Source: Pseudomonas putida (lineage in GTDB: Bacteria > Pseudomonadota > Gammaproteobacteria > Pseudomonadales > Pseudomonadaceae). From it: 64,000 nucleotides of DNA. Shown piece after piece: positions 18,899 to 26,834 of the stretch; positions within the stretch are counted from its first letter, which is position 1; each line of letters opens with the position of its first letter. Where the stretch lies: assembly GCF_004357765.1 (NCBI RefSeq), contig NZ_SMTE01000018.1, positions 33,177-97,176 of the forward strand. The letters run 5' to 3'. The notes under the pieces are model-generated. The model saw only the letters and a list, made by a program, of their open reading frames with translations, did not search any database and was not told the origin of the DNA. The position numbers were made by a program, and so were the translations under genes.

Positions 18899-19525
18899 TC
18901 ATGCCAGACCATGACGCTGGGCGAGCTCGATCAGGTCGACCAGCGAACGGGCATTGAGCTTCAGCAACAAGCGAGTCTTGTAGGTGCTGACCGTCTTGTT
19001 GCTGAGAAACATGCTTTCGGCAATTTCCTTGTTGGACCGGCCCCTGGCGAGTTGTTGCAGCACCGTCATCTCGCGGGCCGAAAGGCGGTCGACCATTTCC
19101 GTTTCACTGCAGCCACCCAGTCGGCCACGCGTTTTGTGCAGGGCCTGGTTGGGGAAATAGCTATATCCGGAAAGCACCGCCTTGATTGCGCTGAGTAGCT
19201 CGGTGAGTTCCTGTTGCTTGCAGACATACCCTGCAGCACCCGCCTGCATGCACCGCATCGAAAAATGCCCTGGGGCCTGCGATGTCAGGACCAGTACCCG
19301 GCTACGTGGGCTGACCCCCGTGACACGGGTGATGACCTCCAGGCCATCCAACTTGGGTATGCCGATATCCAGTACCACGATATCCGGCAGATATTCCCGC
19401 ACCAGTTGCAAGGCTGCCACACCGTTGTCGGTCTCGCCGACGATATCGTATCCATGCCGCTCCATCAGCATGCGTACGGCCAGGCGTATGACCGGATGAT
19501 CATCCACAATAACGACTTTATTCAT
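18899..19525 (-). CDS. Orphan LuxR/NarL-family response regulator
   Basis: A 208-residue two-domain regulator. The receiver domain (1-120) has the acidic pair Asp8-Asp9, the phosphoacceptor Asp53 (VVLDIGIPKLDG) and a conserved Thr and Lys (VLTSQ, YVCKQ). The C-terminal LuxR-type helix-turn-helix (about 145-205) includes LSAREMTVLQQLARGRSNKE. It resembles BvgA/EvgA-type regulators. No sensor kinase gene is adjacent, so its partner is unknown. The ATG at 19525 is chosen; a TTG 15 bases upstream is also in frame. Confidence 0.92.
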   Translation of the reverse strand: MNKVVIVDDHPVIRLAVRMLMERHGYDIVGETDNGVAALQLVREYLPDIVVLDIGIPKLDGLEVITRVTGVSPRSRVLVLTSQAPGHFSMRCMQAGAAGYVCKQQELTELLSAIKAVLSGYSYFPNQALHKTRGRLGGCSETEMVDRLSAREMTVLQQLARGRSNKEIAESMFLSNKTVSTYKTRLLLKLNARSLVDLIELAQRHGLA

Positions 19526-19892
19526 GCGATATCCATTCAACGATTTTATTAGTCACGAGCCGCCACAATAACCGAGCAACCCCCCTAAGCGCGTAACCAT
19601 CCCCTGCTTAAACGCACGAATAGATAAAACCTACATAACTCAGAGAAAATTCCTACACGCGACTCATGGAAAACAATCTGTTTTCCACTTCTTCCATGAA
19701 CTGACTAAACGCTAACAAAGCTACGGGAACCGGCCCAGTTGCCATAGCAGCACCGGCGTGAAGGATTTTTCGTTTCCGCTTCAACGTTGGAAAGTTACCG
19801 GGAAAGCGTTCAGCTACAGGAAAGCCTTGGCACTTCAGTGCGGCCGACATAAGGGCTATCGATAGTCGGACACACTGACGGAGGCTGTATCC
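19526..19892. promoter_or_regulatory. AT-rich regulatory region between response regulator and membrane protein
   Basis: 367 bases, lower in GC than the neighbours. It contains a perfect 9-bp inverted repeat with a 3-base loop (TGGAAAACA / TGTTTTCCA, 19667-19687), a 10-bp palindrome CTATCGATAG at 19856-19865, and several GGAAAG/GGA motifs in 19760-19885. No protein gene is supported. It could be a long structured leader or hold a small RNA. Confidence 0.5.
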
Positions 19893-20372
19893 TTGGCCCG
19901 TTTACAACCAGTCGCCCCACTCACGATCATTGCGATCTTCGCCGGGATAGCCGAGGCTTCCGCGCTGGCTACATTGCCGTTTCTCAGCGAACACAGCCAA
20001 GCGCTGTATACCTGGTTTCTGGTGGGCTTCCCCTTTTTCCTGACGGCGCTGTTCTTCATCACGCTGAACTTCAACTACAAATCGTTCTACAAGCCTGACC
20101 CGCGCCAGGCCACTGCGAAACGCAATCAAGCGAGCCGCGACGCGCTCGCCGAGCGGATGGTAGAGGCCAGCGAGGCAGCGTCCAGCGCGCCGTTCACCGT
20201 TACACTGACAGGACCTGCAGCGCAACGAATGATCGAGAGCCAAATCTGTCACTCCCTGGCTCAGCCTGGTGGGCATACCTGTCAGTGGGTTTTCTGCAAC
20301 CTTGAGACACGCCAATGCATCCATTTTTCACTTAGCGAATTGCCCGGTGAGGCGACAGCGGAAACGCTCTGA
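19893..20372 (+). CDS. Two-helix membrane protein, TTG start, function unknown
   Basis: A 159-residue protein. Two hydrophobic segments (about 8-30 and 38-62) are followed by a soluble tail that begins with basic residues (YKSFYKPDPRQATAKRNQ). The C-terminal domain holds four cysteines and reads like a small folded unit (QICHSLAQ, CQWVFCNLETRQCIHF). The start is TTG at 19893. A strong GGAGG lies 8 bases upstream and no ATG is suitable, so the TTG is likely real. No family is recognised. Confidence 0.62.
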   Translation: MARLQPVAPLTIIAIFAGIAEASALATLPFLSEHSQALYTWFLVGFPFFLTALFFITLNFNYKSFYKPDPRQATAKRNQASRDALAERMVEASEAASSAPFTVTLTGPAAQRMIESQICHSLAQPGGHTCQWVFCNLETRQCIHFSLSELPGEATAETL

Positions 20373-20389
20373 GCGGCCTGGGGCAGACA

Positions 20390-20417
20390 CAAAAAAAAAC
20401 CCCGGCCTGAGCCGGGG
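20390..20417 (-). terminator. Terminator of argG
   Basis: CCCCGGC and GCCGGGG form the stem with loop CTGA; on the minus strand it is followed by a run of ten T. Confidence 0.9.
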
Positions 20418-20436
20418 TCGGTACAGCAGCAATGCC

Positions 20437-21654
20437 TCAGAGCAGCGAACGGCCCTTGTTGGCAGCAATACGCATGCGCAGAGCGTTGAGCTTGATGAAG
20501 CCAGCGGCGTCAGCCTGGTTGTAGGCGCCGCCATCTTCTTCGAAGGTCGCGATGTTGGCGTCGAACAGCGAGTCGTCGGACTTGCGACCCACCACGGTGA
20601 CATTGCCCTTGTACAGTTTCAGACGCACTACGCCGTTCACGTTGACCTGCGAAGCGTCGATCATCTGCTGCAGCATCACACGCTCCGGGCTCCACCAGTA
20701 ACCGGTGTAGATCAGGCTGGCGTACTTGGGCATCAGCTCGTCTTTGAGGTGAGCGACTTCACGGTCCAGGGTGATCGATTCGATCGCACGGTGGGCCTTG
20801 AGCATGATGGTGCCGCCCGGGGTTTCGTAGCAACCACGGGACTTCATGCCGACATAGCGGTTCTCGACGATGTCGAGGCGACCGATACCGTTGGCACCAC
20901 CAATGCGGTTGAGATCGGCCAGCACGGTCGCCGGGGTCTTCTCGACGCCGTCGATGGCGACGATATCACCGTTGCGGTAGGTCAGCTCGATGTAAGTCGC
21001 CTGGTCAGGGGCGTTCTCCGGGGAGACGCTCCAGCGCCACATGTCTTCCTCGTGCTCGGTCCAGGTATCTTCCAGGACACCGCCCTCGTAGGAGATGTGC
21101 AGCAGGTTGGCGTCCATCGAGTAAGGCGATTTCTTCTTGCCGTGACGCTCGATCGGGATGCCGTGCTTCTCGGCGTAGTCCATCAGCTTCTCGCGGGACA
21201 GCAGGTCCCACTCACGCCATGGGGCGATGACCTTGACGCCTGGCTTGAGTGCGTAGGCACCCAGCTCGAAACGAACCTGGTCGTTGCCTTTACCGGTAGC
21301 GCCATGGGAAATGGCGTCTGCGCCGGTTTCGTTGGCGATTTCGATCAGGCGTTTGGCGATCAGCGGACGGGCGATCGAAGTACCCAGCAGGTACTCGCCT
21401 TCGTAGACGGTGTTGGCGCGGAACATCGGGAACACGAAGTCACGCACGAATTCTTCGCGCAGGTCATCGATGTAGATCTCTTTGACGCCCATCGCCTGGG
21501 CCTTGGCGCGGGCTGGCTCGACCTCTTCGCCCTGGCCCAGGTCAGCGGTGAAGGTCACCACTTCGCAGTCGTAGGTATCTTGCAGCCACTTGAGAATCAC
21601 CGAAGTATCAAGGCCGCCGGAATACGCCAGTACGACCTTTTTTACGTCCGCCAT
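20437..21654 (-). CDS. argG: Argininosuccinate synthase
   Basis: A 405-residue enzyme joining citrulline and aspartate with ATP in arginine biosynthesis. The pyrophosphatase loop YSGGLDTS (11-18) is at the N-terminus. The conserved [12 protein letters not shown] and [11 protein letters not shown] segments follow. Full family length with a clean start MADVKKVV. argF, the preceding step of the pathway, lies elsewhere in this window (29308-30228) and is a separate unit. Confidence 0.98.
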   Translation of the reverse strand: MADVKKVVLAYSGGLDTSVILKWLQDTYDCEVVTFTADLGQGEEVEPARAKAQAMGVKEIYIDDLREEFVRDFVFPMFRANTVYEGEYLLGTSIARPLIAKRLIEIANETGADAISHGATGKGNDQVRFELGAYALKPGVKVIAPWREWDLLSREKLMDYAEKHGIPIERHGKKKSPYSMDANLLHISYEGGVLEDTWTEHEEDMWRWSVSPENAPDQATYIELTYRNGDIVAIDGVEKTPATVLADLNRIGGANGIGRLDIVENRYVGMKSRGCYETPGGTIMLKAHRAIESITLDREVAHLKDELMPKYASLIYTGYWWSPERVMLQQMIDASQVNVNGVVRLKLYKGNVTVVGRKSDDSLFDANIATFEEDGGAYNQADAAGFIKLNALRMRIAANKGRSLL

Positions 21655-21780
21655 GCCATCACTCCACGGGGTTGTACGGAAAGCGGTCGATTCTACCGGT
21701 CTTGCGCACGAATTTACAGTGGGGCGACAGCTTCTGACGACAAAGCGACAGTATCTGTCGAAGGTGCGACGGACGGCCGA

Positions 21781-22716
21781 TCAGGACGATTTCGCTGGCG
21801 GTTGCGAGGCTTTGGCGTCGGCCGCGGGCGCCGCTTGGGCGGGTTGAGCGGGCTTCTCGACCGGCGCCACGCGATCGAGCTCGATGTTCACCCGGCGGTT
21901 GCGTGCCCGGTTCGCGGCACTGTTGTTCCTGACCAGCGGATAGCGCTCCCCATGGAAGCGCACGACGATCTGCTCTTCCGGCACGCCATGGGCCTTGAAG
22001 TAATCGGCCACGGCCAGCGCGCGTCGGCGCGAGGTATCGCGGTTGGTCAAGCGGTTGCCGCTGTTGTCGGAGTGACCATTGAGCTCGATGTGATTCACCG
22101 AAGGATCGGCCTTCAGGTAATCGAGAATCACGTCCAGCCGCGCCCGAGCCGAGGCATCCAGCTCGATACCGCCACCGGGGAAGCCGACCTGGGTCTGGCG
22201 GATCTGGTCAAAGTTCATCGGCAGCATCTTGGCCGCGCAGGCTTGATAGTCGTTGTAGGCTTTGCTGAAACTGACTGGCAACACCCGCACTTCCATTGCC
22301 CTGCCGCCTTCGCCGGTGTAATTGCGCACCACCGTGCTGCGCCCATCGAGCAGGCCATTGATCAATCGGCTGGCCTGGCCTTGGGATGACGTGAACAACA
22401 CGCCGGTGCGGGACATGCGCACCACGCCCAAATTGACATCGCCACGCCCCGGCTGCCAAGGCGCGGCCGCTGCCAGCAATGTGGCAGAGCCGGCACCCAG
22501 CACATTGCTGGCCGAGCGCAGCTGGAACACCGGCTGTTCACCTGCCCGACGCACGAACTCGCCACTGCCGAAGCCGTCGATCGGCTGGATCAGGCGACAT
22601 TCGAACTGATCGCCTTCGACCGTCCAGGCGACATTTTCCATGCGGGTCTGGAAGGTCAGCGCGCCCGCCGGAATGCTGGCGAACAAGGTGAACAGGGCTA
22701 GATAACGCTGGCGCAC
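21781..22716 (-). CDS. motY: Flagellar motor accessory protein MotY (OmpA-like)
   Basis: A 311-residue exported protein. The signal peptide is RQRYLALFTLFASIPAGALT. The N-terminal MotY-specific domain (about 20-165) precedes an OmpA/MotB-type peptidoglycan-binding domain (NGHSDNSGN, RRRALAVADYF, NRARNRRVNIEL). In Pseudomonas MotY forms part of the ring that anchors the stator to the wall. Its neighbours argG, pyrC and rnt are the ones seen around motY in P. aeruginosa. GGAG lies 6 bases before GTG at 22716, which is preferred to the GTG at 22728. The C-terminal tail is Ala/Pro/Lys-rich. Confidence 0.88.
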   Translation of the reverse strand: MRQRYLALFTLFASIPAGALTFQTRMENVAWTVEGDQFECRLIQPIDGFGSGEFVRRAGEQPVFQLRSASNVLGAGSATLLAAAAPWQPGRGDVNLGVVRMSRTGVLFTSSQGQASRLINGLLDGRSTVVRNYTGEGGRAMEVRVLPVSFSKAYNDYQACAAKMLPMNFDQIRQTQVGFPGGGIELDASARARLDVILDYLKADPSVNHIELNGHSDNSGNRLTNRDTSRRRALAVADYFKAHGVPEEQIVVRFHGERYPLVRNNSAANRARNRRVNIELDRVAPVEKPAQPAQAAPAADAKASQPPAKSS

Positions 22717-22845
22717 GGGCGGCTCCACTTATTTGACGGCTTACCTGGAGGCTATCGGGCGCTTGGCGGAAAACTTGAAGCCCGTGCTCGGCCCAGGGTT
22801 TTCCGGTAGCATTGGTCCTTGAGTTCGACCCGCCTGGAATCCCCA

Positions 22846-23892
22846 ATGTCCGATCGCCTGACCCTCCTGCGTCCCGACGACTGGCACATCCATCTGCGTG
22901 ATGGTGCCGTCCTGCCTCATACCGTTGGCGATGTGGCGCGTACCTTCGCCCGTGCCATCATCATGCCCAACCTGGTTCCGCCGGTACGCAATGCCGAAGA
23001 AGCCGGCGCCTATCGCGAGCGCATCCTCGCCGCTCGCCCGGCCGGCAGCCGCTTCGAGCCGCTGATGGTGCTGTACCTCACCGACCGCACCAGCCCAGAG
23101 GACGTCCGTGCAGCGAAGGCCAGTGGCTTCGTGTACGCCGCCAAGCTGTACCCGGCCGGCGCCACCACCAACTCCGACTCCGGCGTGACCAGCATCGACA
23201 ATATTTTCCCCGCGCTCGAGGCACTGGCCGAAACTGGCATGCCGTTGTTGGTGCACGGTGAAGTCACGCGCAGCGAGATCGACGTGTTCGACCGCGAGAA
23301 GCGCTTCATCGACGAGCATCTGCGCCGTGTCGTCGAGCGTTTCCCGACCCTGAAGGTGGTGTTCGAGCACATCACCACCTCCGACGCCGCGCAGTTCGTC
23401 AGCGAGGCCCCGGCCAACGTCGGCGCCACCATCACCGCCCAACACTTGCTTTACAACCGCAACCACATGCTGGTTGGCGGCATCCGCCCGCACTTCTATT
23501 GCTTGCCGATCCTCAAGCGCAACACCCACCAGGTGGCGTTGCTGGACGCGGCCACCAGCGGCAATCCGAAGTTCTTCCTGGGCACCGACTCCGCCCCGCA
23601 CGCACGCCACGCCAAGGAAAACGCCTGCGGTTGCGCCGGTTGCTACACCGCCTATGCGGCGATCGAGTTGTACGCCGAAGCGTTCGAACAACGCAACGCA
23701 CTGGATAAACTCGAAGGCTTTGCCAGCCTCCACGGCCCTGCCTTCTACGGCCTGCCGGCGAACACCGACACCATCACCCTGGTCCGCGAGGAGTGGACCG
23801 CCCCGGACAGCCTGCCGTTCGGCGAGCAGACCGTGGTGCCGCTGCGCGCGGGCGAGCAACTGCGTTGGCGCCTGCTGGAGGACAACGCGTGA
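22846..23892 (+). CDS. pyrC: Dihydroorotase
   Basis: A 348-residue zinc amidohydrolase of pyrimidine synthesis. His14 and His16 in [10 protein letters not shown] and the carboxylated lysine Lys100 ([12 protein letters not shown]) form the binuclear zinc site with the later histidines (VHGEVT, FEHITT). The C-terminal [13 protein letters not shown] holds the catalytic Asp. It is divergent from motY and its TGA overlaps the GTG of rnt. Confidence 0.97.
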   Translation: MSDRLTLLRPDDWHIHLRDGAVLPHTVGDVARTFARAIIMPNLVPPVRNAEEAGAYRERILAARPAGSRFEPLMVLYLTDRTSPEDVRAAKASGFVYAAKLYPAGATTNSDSGVTSIDNIFPALEALAETGMPLLVHGEVTRSEIDVFDREKRFIDEHLRRVVERFPTLKVVFEHITTSDAAQFVSEAPANVGATITAQHLLYNRNHMLVGGIRPHFYCLPILKRNTHQVALLDAATSGNPKFFLGTDSAPHARHAKENACGCAGCYTAYAAIELYAEAFEQRNALDKLEGFASLHGPAFYGLPANTDTITLVREEWTAPDSLPFGEQTVVPLRAGEQLRWRLLEDNA

Positions 23893-24563
23893 GCGAAGAC
23901 CTCTACGAAGACGATCAGGATGTCCAGTCGGGCAGCGCTTCACGCCACCCCATGGCCGAACGCTTCCGCGGCTATCTGCCGGTAGTGGTGGACGTCGAGA
24001 CCGGCGGCTTCAACAGCGCCACCGATGCCTTGCTGGAAATCGCCGCGGTGACCATCGGCATGGACGAGAAAGGCTTCCTGTTCCCGGAGCACACCTATTT
24101 CTTCCGGGTCGAGCCGTTCGAAGGCGCCAATATCGAGCCCGCAGCGCTGGAGTTCACCGGCATCAAGCTGGACCATCCCCTGCGCATGGCAGTGAGCGAG
24201 GAAAGCGCCCTGACCGACATCTTCCGTGGCGTGCGCAAAGCGCTCAAGGCCAACGGTTGCAAGCGGGCAATCCTGGTCGGCCACAACAGCAGCTTCGACC
24301 TGGGTTTCCTCAACGCGGCAGTGGCACGCAACGACATCAAGCGCAATCCGTTCCACCCGTTCTCCAGCTTCGATACAGCCACCCTGGCCGGACTGGCTTA
24401 TGGCCAAACCGTATTGGCGCGAGCCTGTCAGAGCGCAGATATCGACTTCGATGGTCGTGAGGCGCACTCGGCACGCTACGATACCGAGAAGACCGCCGAA
24501 CTGTTCTGCGGCATCGTCAACCGCTGGAAAGAAATGGGCGGCTGGCGCGACTTCAACGATTGA
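23889..24563 (+). CDS. rnt: Ribonuclease T
   Basis: A 224-residue DEDDh 3' exonuclease that matures the 3' ends of tRNA and other stable RNA. Asp35 and Glu37 are in [11 protein letters not shown], the third acidic residue is in HNSSFDLGF, and the H-x4-D pair is in [10 protein letters not shown]. The start is GTG at 23889, overlapping the pyrC stop (GTGA); other in-frame starts lie within pyrC. A terminator follows. Confidence 0.95.
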   Translation: MSEDLYEDDQDVQSGSASRHPMAERFRGYLPVVVDVETGGFNSATDALLEIAAVTIGMDEKGFLFPEHTYFFRVEPFEGANIEPAALEFTGIKLDHPLRMAVSEESALTDIFRGVRKALKANGCKRAILVGHNSSFDLGFLNAAVARNDIKRNPFHPFSSFDTATLAGLAYGQTVLARACQSADIDFDGREAHSARYDTEKTAELFCGIVNRWKEMGGWRDFND

Positions 24564-24579
24564 AGCTGCACCTTGAAGC

Positions 24580-24611
24580 AAAAAAAACCGGCCATCGAGG
24601 CCGGTTTTTTT
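24580..24611. terminator. Bidirectional terminator between rnt and peroxiredoxin gene
   Basis: CCGGCC and GGCCGG around ATCGA, flanked by eight A and seven T, serving two convergent genes. Confidence 0.92.
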
Positions 24612-24624
24612 ATGCGCTCGGCAA

Positions 24625-25227
24625 TTACAGCTTGCCGGCGTTCTCGCTCAGGTAAGCAGCGACGCCTTCTGGCGAAGCGGTCATGCCCTGGTCGCCTTTC
24701 TTCCAGTTGGCAGGGCAGACTTCGCCGTGCTCTTCGTGGAACTGCAGGGCGTCGACCAGACGCAGCAGCTCGTCCATGTTACGGCCCAGTGGCAGGTCGT
24801 TGACGATCTGCGAACGGACAACGCCGTTCTTGTCGATCAGGAAGGCACCACGGAACGCTACACCGCCTTCGGACTCGACGTCGTAGGCCTTGCAGATTTC
24901 GTGGGAGATGTCGGCAGCCAGGGTGTACTTGACCTGACCGATGCCGCCATTGTTGACCGGGGTGTTACGCCAGGCGTTGTGGGTGAAGTGCGAGTCAATC
25001 GAGACACCGATCACTTCCACGCCACGGGCGGCGAAGTCAGGGATGCGGTTGTCCAGGGCGATCAGCTCGGACGGGCAGACGAAGGTAAAGTCCAGCGGGT
25101 AGAAGAACACCAGGCCGTACTTGCCCTTGATGGCCGAGGCCAGGTTGAAGCTGTCGACGATCTCGCCGTTACCGAGGACGGCCGGGACGGTGAAATCGGG
25201 GGCTTGTTTGCCAACGAGTACGCTCAT
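24625..25227 (-). CDS. 2-Cys peroxiredoxin (AhpC/TSA family)
   Basis: A 200-residue thiol peroxidase. The peroxidatic Cys51 is in DFTFVCPSE and the resolving Cys171 in EVCPANW, with the YF-type tail region after it. It reduces hydrogen peroxide and alkyl hydroperoxides. The ATG at 25227 has AGGAG 8 bases upstream; the frame runs 28 codons further but is unconserved. It lies beside iron-handling genes bfd and bfr, fitting oxidative-stress duties. Confidence 0.95.
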   Translation of the reverse strand: MSVLVGKQAPDFTVPAVLGNGEIVDSFNLASAIKGKYGLVFFYPLDFTFVCPSELIALDNRIPDFAARGVEVIGVSIDSHFTHNAWRNTPVNNGGIGQVKYTLAADISHEICKAYDVESEGGVAFRGAFLIDKNGVVRSQIVNDLPLGRNMDELLRLVDALQFHEEHGEVCPANWKKGDQGMTASPEGVAAYLSENAGKL

Positions 25228-25377
25228 TGTAATCTCCTGATGAGGGTGAAGAACCGTTTGCCGGGCCAAGCGGAAAGGCCAGACATCCAACAAAGGCCGA
25301 CCATCATACACGGCTTCTCATGACAGGCCGAATCGAACCGCCGGTCGCTCAAGCACGGCGCTCCCGCAAAGCCCTTT

Positions 25378-25396
25378 GACAAGCATTCTCATTACC
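25378..25396 (-). promoter_or_regulatory. Candidate Fur box upstream of bfd
   Basis: On the minus strand this reads GGTAATGAGAATGCTTGTC, which matches 14 of 19 positions of the consensus GATAATGATAATCATTATC. It lies 45-63 bases before the bfd ATG, a suitable promoter position. Confidence 0.6.
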
Positions 25397-25440
25397 ATTA
25401 CTCTCCAACCCATCGACTCAACCAGCGATGGTCCGACTTT

Positions 25441-25662
25441 ATGTATGTGTGTCTTTGTGTCGGCGTGACCGACGGCCAGATCCGCGATGCGATCTATGAA
25501 GGATGCTGCAGCTACAAGGAAGTTCGAGCCGCGACCGGCGTCGCCAGCCAATGCGGCAAATGCGCTTGCTTGGCCAAAGAGGTGGTGCGCGAGACCCTGA
25601 CGAGTGTGCAGGTAAGCCAACAGGCGGCCCTGCCCTACCCTGTGGAATTCACCGCTGCCTGA
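25441..25662 (+). CDS. bfd: Bacterioferritin-associated ferredoxin
   Basis: A 73-residue [2Fe-2S] protein. Cys4, Cys6, Cys38 and Cys41 form the C-x-C...C-x-x-C ligand set of the BFD domain. In Pseudomonas, Bfd docks to bacterioferritin and reduces its mineral core so that iron can leave. A Fur-like site upstream fits induction under iron limitation. It is followed by a terminator, then bfr on the same strand. Confidence 0.96.
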   Translation: MYVCLCVGVTDGQIRDAIYEGCCSYKEVRAATGVASQCGKCACLAKEVVRETLTSVQVSQQAALPYPVEFTAA

Positions 25663-25680
25663 ATTGCCCGATTTCAAAGA

Positions 25681-25706
25681 ACCGGACCCTGCGTCCGGTT
25701 TTTTTA
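25681..25706 (+). terminator. Terminator of bfd
   Basis: ACCGGAC and GTCCGGT with loop CCTGC, followed by seven T. Confidence 0.9.
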
Positions 25707-25862
25707 TGCCTTAAATTCAATAAGTTAGGCTACCAACGCGGTTCACAAACATTCTTATTCCTATTAATTTTCACTTATTATTCAAGAACTTAGGTTTGAC
25801 AGCCCTTACTATCGGGCTCAAACTTCCTGCATTGGCACTCATCTCAAGGGCAGGAACCCGCA

Positions 25863-26336
25863 ATGAAAGGCGACGTAAGCGTCATCCAGCATCTCAACAA
25901 GATCCTCGGAAACGAGCTGGTCGCAATCAACCAGTATTTCCTGCACGCCCGTATGTACGAAGACTGGGGCCTGAACAAGCTCGGCAAGCACGAGTACAAG
26001 GAATCCATCGACGAGATGAAGCACGCTGACAAACTGATCAAGCGTATTCTGTTCCTTGAAGGCATTCCTAACGTTCAGGACCTCGGCAAGTTGTTGATCG
26101 GCGAACACACCAAGGAAATGCTCGAGTGCGACCTCAAGATCGAGCAGAAAGGCCTGGTCGACCTCAAGGCGGCCATCGCCCATTGCGAAACCCAAGGCGA
26201 CTTCGGTTCGCGTGATCTGCTCGAGGACATCCTGGAGTCCGAGGAAGAACACATCGACTGGCTGGAAACTCAGCTGGGGCTGATCGACAAGATCGGCATC
26301 GAGAACTACCTGCAGTCGCAGATGGGCGAAGAATGA
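25863..26336 (+). CDS. bfr: Bacterioferritin
   Basis: A 157-residue subunit of the 24-mer iron store. Ferroxidase ligands Glu18, Glu51, His54, and the later Glu pair and His (SEEEHID) are present. Met52, the haem ligand at the subunit interface, is kept, so this is a haem-binding (BfrB-type) form. AGGAA precedes the ATG. The 156 bases upstream are AT-rich (about 25735-25800) and probably carry the promoter; no convincing Fur box is seen there. Separation from bfd by a terminator suggests independent control. Confidence 0.97.
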   Translation: MKGDVSVIQHLNKILGNELVAINQYFLHARMYEDWGLNKLGKHEYKESIDEMKHADKLIKRILFLEGIPNVQDLGKLLIGEHTKEMLECDLKIEQKGLVDLKAAIAHCETQGDFGSRDLLEDILESEEEHIDWLETQLGLIDKIGIENYLQSQMGEE

Positions 26337-26352
26337 TTCGCACACGCTGACT

Positions 26353-26397
26353 CGTGGCATGAAAAAACCCGCTCATGGCGGGTTTTTTCATGCCACG
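26353..26397. terminator. Long bidirectional terminator between bfr and grxD
   Basis: Two perfect 20-base arms (26353-26372 and 26378-26397) around a 5-base loop. The core CCCGC/GCGGG is flanked by A- and T-runs, so it can terminate both convergent genes. Confidence 0.93.
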
Positions 26398-26407
26398 GGA
26401 ATGAGGA

Positions 26408-26743
26408 TCAGGCTTCGGAAGCCTTGGCCTTGGCGGCAGCGTCCTTGATCAGGGTCTGCAGCTCACCCTTTTCGAACATTTCCAGCATGATGTCGCTGCC
26501 ACCGACCAGCTCACCGGCAACCCACAGCTGTGGGAAGGTCGGCCAGTTGGCGTACTTGGGCAGGTTGGCGCGGATTTCCGGGTTCTGCAGGATGTCGACG
26601 TAGGCGAACTTCTCGCCACAACCCATCACGGCCTGCGAAGCACGCGCAGAGAAGCCGCACTGCGGAGCATTCGGCGAGCCTTTCATGTAAAGCAGAATGG
26701 TGTTGTTGGCAATCTGCTCTTTGATCGTTTCGATGATATCCAT
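26408..26743 (-). CDS. grxD: Monothiol glutaredoxin Grx4
   Basis: A 111-residue CGFS-type glutaredoxin (Cys29-Gly-Phe-Ser32). These proteins bind and deliver [2Fe-2S] clusters with glutathione. WPTFPQLW and GGSDIM are the usual glutathione-binding segments. GAGG lies 6 bases before the ATG at 26743. The C-terminus is Lys/Ala-rich. It sits beside bfr, both in iron metabolism. Confidence 0.96.
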   Translation of the reverse strand: MDIIETIKEQIANNTILLYMKGSPNAPQCGFSARASQAVMGCGEKFAYVDILQNPEIRANLPKYANWPTFPQLWVAGELVGGSDIMLEMFEKGELQTLIKDAAAKAKASEA

Positions 26744-26834
26744 GTAGCACCTCGGCTGAACTTTCCGACGCAAATGTCGGCACGGTGACGCATTGTAACG
26801 GAAACCCGATCAGCATGCTCGGCCTTACCGTTCA

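Noticed and set aside
19653-19850. A 65-codon minus-strand frame in the AT-rich region
   Set aside because: No convincing ribosome site, odd composition, and it overlaps the dyad elements.
20269-22389. A 706-codon open frame on the plus strand
   Set aside because: It runs antisense to argG and motY, both clear family members; open antisense frames are common at this GC level, and it has no recognisable domain.
25735-25760. A second Fur box before bfr
   Set aside because: The AT-rich sequence there fits the consensus poorly, with at most four of six bases in any hexamer.
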